DNA from: Sabethes cyaneus
Lineage: Eukaryota; Arthropoda; Insecta; Diptera; Culicidae
Assembly (NCBI RefSeq): GCF_943734655.1
Contig: NC_071355.1
Coordinates: 16,437,768-16,501,767, forward strand
Direction of reading: 5' to 3'
DNA length: 64,000 bases
This document shows positions 54,097 through 64,000 of the stretch, piece after piece (the stretch's first letter is position 1; the number at the start of each line of letters is the position of its first letter). The translations under genes and the position numbers were made by a program. The notes beneath the pieces were generated by a model, which did no database searches, was not told the DNA's origin, and worked only from the letters and a program-made list of their open reading frames with translations.

Positions 54097-57000
54097 CTAG
54101 GATACCCCAAGTATCTTTCTGTCTTCATTTTGCTTCGGACCAGGTAAAGATTTGGTAAGGATATCCGCCGCTTGGAGATTTGATGCAACATACTCTAGTT
54201 TAATCAATTTCCTTTCGACTTGTTCACGGACGTAATGATGTCTAATATCGATGTGTTTGCTTCGTGCCGAGTAGCCTACATCACGCTCCGCCAAACTAAT
54301 TGCACTTTTGTTATCACATTTGATTACTACTGCTTGATTAGTCCCATGAAGCTCGAAAAGAAATCCTCTCCACCACATTGCTTCCTGTGTCGCTGTCGAT
54401 AAAGCCATGTACTCAGCTTCGGTAGTAGAAAGTGCAACAGTGGGTTGCCTTTTCGAATTCCAACTGACTGCTCCACCATTCTGCAGGAAAACATATCCAC
54501 TGACAGATCGTCGTGTGTCTGGATCATTTCCCCAGTCTGCATCGCTGTAGCCATAGAAATTGCTATCTTTGTTTGGTAAATACTTCAGCTTCTCATGTTT
54601 TGTACCCTTCAAATACCGAAGAATTCTTTTAGCTGCTGTCCAATGGGCTGGTCCAGGGTTGCTGCAGTAGCTGCTGACCAAGCTGACCGCATGACTAATA
54701 TCCGGTCTTGTACATTGCGCAATAAATTGAAGTCCGCCAACAAGCTCTTTGTACGGAATGTTCCTCATCTTTTCCCGTTCGTCTTCATTCGCTGGACACA
54801 TTTCCTTAGTTAGACGCTGGTTCACATCCAGTGGAGTCTGCGCAACGTTACAATCGGTCAAATGAAATTTAGATAACAATTCATCGATGTATTGTTCTTG
54901 ATCAATCGTGATATCCCCATTTGATCTGCTAACTCTTAGTCCGAGTACCTGCTTGGCTGGTCCCAAGTCTTTCATTTTGAAATCCACGCACAACTGCTGT
55001 TTAATCCGATTCACCAACTGCTGATCATCAGAAATAATCAAAAAATCGTCGACGTAAATTGCAACGATGACTAGTTTTCCTTCGACAACTTGGTGATAGA
55101 CGCATGTATCATATTGTGATCTCTTGAATTTCATGCTCTTAAGTTTCGTATCCAATTTTTGATTCCAGACTCTACTGGCCTGCTTAAGACCGTAAAGCGC
55201 TTTCTGCAACTTGCACACTTTCGTCGGTGCTTGGTCATCACAGAATCCTTCTGGTTGCTCCATGAAGATCTCTTCCTCACCGAGATCGCCCTGCAAGAAT
55301 GCAGTTACGGCATCCATCTGATGCACAACCAGATCGAGCTTGGCCGCTAATGCCAGAAGATAGCGTACGGTTGCGTAACGAACGACAGGCGAATAGGTTT
55401 CTTGAAAGTCCACACCTTTCACTTGCGAATAACCCTTAATCACAAGCCGAGCCTTGTATCGTTCAACAGAACCATCTAGATTTGTTTTCACCTTAAACAC
55501 CCACTTATTCCTCAAAGCTTTCCGTCCTGCGGGTAGGTCGACTAGACGCCACGTTTCGTTATCCATCAGCGCATGGAATTCATTCTCCATTGCTTCGATC
55601 CACTCACTGCGATCGGGTCGCTCTAGCACTTCTTGAACGGTTTCTGGTACAGTCTGATTCTCTCTGACTGAGCGCCCCCAGTCACTGTGCCCAGAAATTT
55701 GTTGCAGTTCAACATCTTCTTCTTTAAAGTGTGACGGGAGCGCAGCGCTCGTAGTAACCTGATGACATCGCCGCACTGGACTGCAACTATCCTGCGAAGA
55801 GACAAGATTCTGAGGGAGGACACTGTATGTGACCTTAAAATCAGAATACTTGCCTTTGAAACGGCGCTCCCTCTCGCTGCGCCTCGTTGTAGGTTGCAAA
55901 CTTTCTCGAGTTAGATGCGAAGGGAGCGCAGACGGTTGAGATGAACACGGATCCTCTTGAGTAACACATTCTTCCGGTTGAATCTCATCGTTGACCTCTA
56001 CGCTTTCATTGTTTCTAGGTTTATCTTCTTCAGTACTGTTTGAACACATACCATCATCCACGATGTATGGTACATTTTCGGTTTCCGAACATTGATTTAA
56101 ATCCTCTTCACTTAGCACTATGACATCTCGGCTGACGAAGACTTCTCCTTTTGACGAATTGAACACTCTGTAGCCTTTGGAGTTTTCCGCATATCCAACC
56201 AGAATGCACGGAATTGACTTCACGTCCCACTTCTTCCTTTTTGCCTTGGGTACGTAAGCCATTACCTTAGACCCAAACACTCGAAGATGAGATAAATTTG
56301 GTTTCTTGCCATAAAATAATTCCAAAGGTGTAGTAGAACGTCCCTTGCTCGGAATCCGGTTAATCAAATAAACTGCTGTAGATGCCGCCTCTGCCCAAAA
56401 ACGCTTATCGAGTCCCGCATCGTACAGTAAACATCGTGCCTTCTCCTCAATTGTACGGTTCATCCTTTCCGACGTCCCGTTCTGCTCTGGGTTATACGGT
56501 ACTGTCCTCTCGTGTCGTATTCCGCTTTTCTTCAGAAAATCCTGGAATTGTTTCGAGTCGTATTCCGTCCCATTGTCTGTCCTTAGACATTTTATCCTTC
56601 TTCCCGTTTGGTTTTCAACATAAGCCTTAAACTCTTGAAAAACACTGAACGCAGCCGCCTTGGTTTTGAGGAAATATGCAAACGTCATATTTGTTGCATC
56701 ATCGATGAAGGTGATCCAGTATCTGCTGCCACCCAATGATGACTTTTCCATAGGCCCACACAGGTCCGAATGGATTAATTCCAAGGCATCCTTTGCTCGA
56801 AATCCGCTTGACCTGAATGGAAGTTTTCGGTGTTTGCCTGCTGCACAAGACTCACAGCTAGGCATAGAAAATTTATCAATTCGGACACCAGTTACCATCG
56901 TAGTCAACCGTTTGATGCTATCAATGTTGAGGTGCCCTAATCGCCGATGCCATAGCTGAATATCACTGCTTGATTTGGTAGCACACACCACGTTTCGTGA

Positions 57001-58299
57001 ACTGAGGTCCAATTTGTACAGTCCATCCTCTACTTGTCCAACGGCGATTATATCTCCTGTGGATTCATTCACCACCTCACACGATTTGTCAGTAAACGTA
57101 ATTCGGTAACCTTTCCTGCATATTTCACTGACAGACAGAAGATTGATAGCAAGCTCAGGAACACATAAAACATTGGAAATGTTTAAATCGGTAAACGCTC
57201 CTTCAACGTTGGCGACCAGTTTCACGTTTCCAACCGCTTCCACCGGGATTTCCACTGCATTGGCCACGTATATCGATTCGGATGTTGACTCTGCTTCTTC
57301 TAATACTCCTCTAGATCGACACATGTGACGTCCAGCTCCTGAGTCTAGAATCCAGTCTTCCATTCGATGAGCTGCATCATGCCATGCCAGCAAAGCCGCC
57401 TGCTTATGCCGACCAGAATTTCCGTTCACCTTAGATTTCTGTCGACACTCCGATGCATAATGACCAAGTTTGTCGCACTTGAAGCATTTTACGTTCGATT
57501 TGTCCTTCTTCTTCGATTGGCTCTTGTTATTGCCTGTTAGTAACGCCCCAGATGAATTTCCAGAAGCACTACCACTGCGTTCTAGCGTCACGTCCTGCAA
57601 TATTTTTGACTTGACTATATCTGCCGTCAAATTAACTCCTGATGCGTCCATGCCCATGATCATGGGTTCATATCGTTCTGGTAGACCCATTAACAAAATC
57701 AATGAGAGCCATTCGTCATCTAACTTGAATCCGATTTCGTCGAGTTTATGACTAGTAGACATTATTTCATCCACGTACTCCTCCACTGACGAGCAATCTT
57801 CGAGTTCCAAACGAGTCAGCTTCCGTAGCAAATTAATCTTGCGATACCTACCGCACTCCTGGAATGCCGTCTTCAAGCTGTTCCATGCTTCCGTAGCCGT
57901 TTTCGCCTTCTGTACCAAACTGTAATTGTATGACTCGATACTTAGGCAAATCGTTGCTAGTGCCCGTTCTGAAAGGTCCTCGCTTATCTGGCTGTTTTCT
58001 GGAGGATCCACGGCACGCCACGTACCCTCACGAATCATGACCATTCGCATAGCAAATGCCCACGATACATAATTTTCACGGCCTTTCAATTTATCCATCT
58101 GTAGCATGGACAAACCACCGCCTGGAAGTCGCGTTACGCCATCTGCATGCCCGCTTCCGGATCGATTGCTGCTACTGGATTCAGATTGAACACTGCCGTT
58201 TAATGTTCCTCCGCCACCGTTTCCGCCGGTCCTAGCTGAATTTCCGTCTTCATTGCCGCCGGTAGAATGCCTGGTTCGATTTCTTACTTCCCGGAACAT
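54097..58299 (-). CDS. Copia gag-pol polyprotein, 1400 aa
   Basis: Encodes in one frame all copia functions. Gag (UBN2-like) covers residues about 60-250. A CCHC knuckle CFKCDKLGHYASEC is at 272-285. The aspartic protease has DSGA at 319-322. The GAG-pre-integrase zinc region (HRRLGH, CESC) is at 451-485. The integrase D,D35E triad is D512, D575 and E611 (DNGTEY, QNGTSERMNR). The RT has YVDD at 1082-1085, and RNase H has DADW at 1253 and TEAEYMAL at 1294-1300. The order protease-integrase-RT is that of copia (Ty1) rather than gypsy. No stop or frameshift, and all catalytic residues seen are present, so it may be autonomous. Expression would start in the flanking LTR. Confidence 0.95.
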   Translation of the reverse strand: MFREVRNRTRHSTGGNEDGNSARTGGNGGGGTLNGSVQSESSSSNRSGSGHADGVTRLPGGGLSMLQMDKLKGRENYVSWAFAMRMVMIREGTWRAVDPPENSQISEDLSERALATICLSIESYNYSLVQKAKTATEAWNSLKTAFQECGRYRKINLLRKLTRLELEDCSSVEEYVDEIMSTSHKLDEIGFKLDDEWLSLILLMGLPERYEPMIMGMDASGVNLTADIVKSKILQDVTLERSGSASGNSSGALLTGNNKSQSKKKDKSNVKCFKCDKLGHYASECRQKSKVNGNSGRHKQAALLAWHDAAHRMEDWILDSGAGRHMCRSRGVLEEAESTSESIYVANAVEIPVEAVGNVKLVANVEGAFTDLNISNVLCVPELAINLLSVSEICRKGYRITFTDKSCEVVNESTGDIIAVGQVEDGLYKLDLSSRNVVCATKSSSDIQLWHRRLGHLNIDSIKRLTTMVTGVRIDKFSMPSCESCAAGKHRKLPFRSSGFRAKDALELIHSDLCGPMEKSSLGGSRYWITFIDDATNMTFAYFLKTKAAAFSVFQEFKAYVENQTGRRIKCLRTDNGTEYDSKQFQDFLKKSGIRHERTVPYNPEQNGTSERMNRTIEEKARCLLYDAGLDKRFWAEAASTAVYLINRIPSKGRSTTPLELFYGKKPNLSHLRVFGSKVMAYVPKAKRKKWDVKSIPCILVGYAENSKGYRVFNSSKGEVFVSRDVIVLSEEDLNQCSETENVPYIVDDGMCSNSTEEDKPRNNESVEVNDEIQPEECVTQEDPCSSQPSALPSHLTRESLQPTTRRSERERRFKGKYSDFKVTYSVLPQNLVSSQDSCSPVRRCHQVTTSAALPSHFKEEDVELQQISGHSDWGRSVRENQTVPETVQEVLERPDRSEWIEAMENEFHALMDNETWRLVDLPAGRKALRNKWVFKVKTNLDGSVERYKARLVIKGYSQVKGVDFQETYSPVVRYATVRYLLALAAKLDLVVHQMDAVTAFLQGDLGEEEIFMEQPEGFCDDQAPTKVCKLQKALYGLKQASRVWNQKLDTKLKSMKFKRSQYDTCVYHQVVEGKLVIVAIYVDDFLIISDDQQLVNRIKQQLCVDFKMKDLGPAKQVLGLRVSRSNGDITIDQEQYIDELLSKFHLTDCNVAQTPLDVNQRLTKEMCPANEDEREKMRNIPYKELVGGLQFIAQCTRPDISHAVSLVSSYCSNPGPAHWTAAKRILRYLKGTKHEKLKYLPNKDSNFYGYSDADWGNDPDTRRSVSGYVFLQNGGAVSWNSKRQPTVALSTTEAEYMALSTATQEAMWWRGFLFELHGTNQAVVIKCDNKSAISLAERDVGYSARSKHIDIRHHYVREQVERKLIKLEYVASNLQAADILTKSLPGPKQNEDRKILGVS

Positions 58300-58401
58300 T
58301 TCTTTTCTTGAAGTGAAAAAATTTTCTTCGACTTGAAAAATTTTCTTCGACTTGTTGATCAGCCGTTACTATAGAAATTTACTTATGCTGGGCCGATAAC
58401 C

Positions 58402-58497
58402 TGATAGCAAAGTAAAAGTGCGACTGATCAGGTTGAACGACAATTATATTGTGAACTAACTATAACATAGTACAAGTCAACGCTTACTATTCTATCA
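58402..58497 (-). repeat. Copia 5' LTR
   Basis: 96 bp, identical to the other LTR. The primer-binding site lies immediately inside, at about 58387-58401. The leader before the ORF has a tandem TTTTCTTCGACTTG duplication. Confidence 0.95.
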
Positions 58498-59455
58498 CTT
58501 TGCTTTGCTATCATGTTGGTTTCGAAACAATTCTGGAGTACCTCAAGGTAGCACTCTGGGACCTCTATTGTTCTCTTTGTTTATTAACGACGTATCCCGA
58601 CTATTACCACCTGGCACAAGATTACTCTATGCAGATGATGCCAAAATCTACTCGATTTTTCGTAATACTGATGATTGTATGATGCTTCAAGGACTGGTAA
58701 ATCTGTTTGTTGAATGGTGCAAATGCAATTGTATGGCTGTGAGTATTCCAAAATGTACCGTCATTAATTTCTCCCGAAAGAAGCACACGCGTAGGTATAT
58801 AATTACTGCATTGATGATCAAACACTGCAACGAAGCGATAAAGTTACTGATCTCGGAGTTGTATTAGATGAGCAGCTAACGTTTAAACAACATTACAACA
58901 TGATCATCAACAAAGCCAATCAATCGACAACTGGGAATTGTATTGAAGATGGGTAACGTGTTTCATGAGCCCGGCACTTTACGCTCTTTGTACTGCTCGC
59001 TGGTACGCTTGATTCTAGAAACCAGCTGCGCAGCCTGGGATCCCCACGGCACAAAAGATTTTGATAGGAACATACGATAGCCCCGCCATACTATCTTCGC
59101 TCCTGCTGCACTGTCCACTACGTCCTTAACGACATCAGCAATTGCTACGTGTAGGAGCTCACCGCACTAACACTGGCTTACATGAACCAGTTCGAAACTT
59201 GGCAAATGAATATAACCGTCGTAGACAGACCTTTGATTTTTAATTTATGGACCAATGTTTTTAATTATATGAAATATGTGATGATTGTTATGTATTTTAT
59301 GTATTTTTCGTTGATAAGATGATTTAATGTAAACTCTGGAAAAGATACTGTGTTTTATGACATTTTGAGAATGCGTTTATGGCAACTCAAGGTGGCTTTT
59401 CCCAGCCATATGTTTCATTAAGACCTTGAGTCGGATGGAATTATTAAAAAATCAA

Positions 59456-59690
59456 CAAACAAATAAGTGTAGCTACCAATATCCACCCCCACCTTCCCCA
59501 CCATTCAAAAATTCTTCATTACTTTCCCCTACCGTCCCTTCAACAATTGTAGAACCACCGTTTCAAAAAATATTAATATATGCTTGACCGCATTTCAAGG
59601 TCAGGGTATTGTTGATTTATGCCAAAGTGCTCTACTGTGACAAATCTTTTATCATGAATTACGTTCGTATCCACTAGTCGTCGGCTGGCA
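59456..59690. repeat. Dispersed repeat, inverted relative of 43453-43640
   Basis: C-rich ATCCACCCCCACC, TACCGTCCCTTCAACAATTG and GACCGCATTTCAAGGTCA match the 43.45-kb repeat in reverse. It follows the LINE 3' tail directly. Confidence 0.5.
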
Positions 59691-60120
59691 ATGAAAATTA
59701 GTAATAATTATTCTGATGAATTTTCTGCTCCATCAGGAATTCCTCAATGTAGCCATCTAGGACCGTTAATATTCCTTCTAATGATGTGAATTCCCCATTT
59801 GTCTAATGACTGAAAATTCCCCATTTGTCGTTCGTGACGATTTGAAAATTTTCAATCGATTCATTTCTATTGCCGATGCTCGAGTGCTTCAGCAACGGTT
59901 AGACAGCTTTACTGACTAGTGTTTTACGTCCTGTCTATTAACTCCGACTATTAACTCTTGGGTACTAGCATTGGAAGAACTAACTACATCAAAGATCTAG
60001 GCGTGACACTAGATAGCAAACTATCGTTCCAGCAGCATATTTCATAGGTAATCGGAAACAGCTCCAGAAATCTAGGTTTCATGTTTCGAAGCGTGTAGGA
60101 CGCTATATCTCTGCATATTA
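59690..60120 (+). pseudogene. Fragment of another LINE reverse transcriptase
   Basis: A frame near 59730 reads SAPSGIPQCSHLGPLIFLLM, a degenerate version of the RT SGVPQGSxLGPLLF motif. An IKDLGVTLDSKLSFQQH-like segment follows near 60000. Many stops lie between them. Confidence 0.5.
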
Positions 60121-60352
60121 GCGTTGGTAAGAGGAAATGCTTATCAACTTAGGGACTACATTGACTCGTTTTATTATGCCTGATTTTTATTATGATTTTG
60201 ATTTGTAAATTCAAGTTCTCTCGTGGATTTTGATCCACCGTAAAACTCGCATGTGCATAATATTTTTTTTATACAAATTAACAAATTAGGAGTTTATGAG
60301 TACCATTACCATTATATCAAATTTCTAAAAGAAGGTTTATTTTATATCTTAA
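60121..60352. other. AT-rich DNA, nothing recognised
   Basis: No ORF or repeat noticed before the inverted Helitron-like end. Confidence 0.5.

Positions 60353-64000
<3,648 letters not shown>

Larger units (their letters stand above)
53982..58497 (-). mobile_element. Complete copia-type LTR retrotransposon
   Basis: Two identical 96-bp LTRs (53982-54077, 58402-58497) start TGATAG and end CTATCA. They are flanked by the 5-bp duplication CTTTG (53977-53981, 58498-58502). On the minus strand the 5' LTR is followed by GGTTATCGGCCCAGC, a half-tRNA-Met type primer-binding site as used by copia. A purine tract AAGGGGGGA precedes the 3' LTR. The single gag-pol ORF is intact. Identical LTRs indicate a very recent insertion. 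Confidence 0.95.
53769..58512 (+). mobile_element. tRNA-derived SINE, second family, copy 2, split by copia
   Basis: 53769-53981 matches the SINE at 51264. Its 3' end (CTTTGCTATC) lies at 58503-58512, beyond the copia insertion. ATGTTGG flanks the pair. This dates the events: LINE first, SINE second, copia last. Confidence 0.7.
53530..59455 (+). mobile_element. Third LINE (Jockey/CR1-like), RT split by nested SINE and copia
   Basis: Left part 53530-53768 encodes VDTIYTDFAAFDRVDHGILLAKHDKLG (first RT Asp). The right part from 58513 resumes in frame with SGVPQGSTLGPLLFSLFIND and LLYADDAKIY (catalytic ADD), then QLTFKQHYNMI. Frameshifts follow, and a 3' tail ends near 59455 in ATTATTAAAAAATCAAC. 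The split is exactly explained by the SINE target duplication ATGTTGG at 53762-53768 and 58513-58519. The element is inactive. Confidence 0.7.

Overview
This is eukaryotic DNA, most likely from a culicine mosquito and probably Aedes. That is an inference from three things: a split insect-type Pcf11 gene with short introns, AT-rich intergenic DNA, and a very dense mixture of LOA-type LINEs, a second LINE family, copia and BEL-type LTR elements, tRNA-derived SINEs, hAT elements with 8-bp target duplications and TA-flanked MITEs. No prokaryotic features, rRNA, tRNA genes or CRISPR arrays were seen.

Layout. Positions 2-7562 (+) hold the 3' eight exons of Pcf11, the CTD-binding subunit of the mRNA cleavage/polyadenylation machinery; the N-terminal CTD-interaction domain lies before the window. 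Its 3' UTR runs to about 8.6 kb. From 8.75 to 16.55 kb there is a decayed LOA-clade LINE whose endonuclease region is split by a 3.1-kb hAT-type element (9998-13129), which itself carries LTR-like, SINE and second-LINE debris. An inverted copy of the Pcf11 last exon and 3' UTR follows (16.82-17.73 kb). From 17.75 to 23.6 kb there is sparse DNA with a duplicated TATA/Inr promoter-like unit, TA-flanked elements and another Pcf11 3'-UTR fragment.

From 23.8 to about 45.3 kb lies a diverged tandem duplication with a period near 13.5 kb. Each unit carries an intron-processed, uninterrupted Pcf11-like gene on the minus strand (25283-26620 and 38794-40143). Each retains both zinc fingers and the presumed Clp1-binding segment but lacks the CTD-interaction domain and a beta-rich middle region. 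Comparing the two units exposes several transposon insertions with their empty sites. A Helitron-like element containing a tandem repeat (34390-36194) joins head-to-tail to a partial copy; a third, inverted copy occupies 60353-62082 and leads into a perfect tetranucleotide array of at least 1.9 kb that runs off the window.

From 46.4 to 47.1 kb there is the 5' end of an unrecognised gene (138 codons, then a splice donor). From 47.2 to 60.3 kb there is mostly featureless DNA and transposons, including a structurally complete copia element with identical 96-bp LTRs and a 1400-codon ORF (53982-58497), nested in a SINE that is nested in a LINE. The most interesting biology is the set of Pcf11 derivatives: one parent gene, two intact CID-less paralogues, and at least two dispersed 3'-end fragments within 40 kb.
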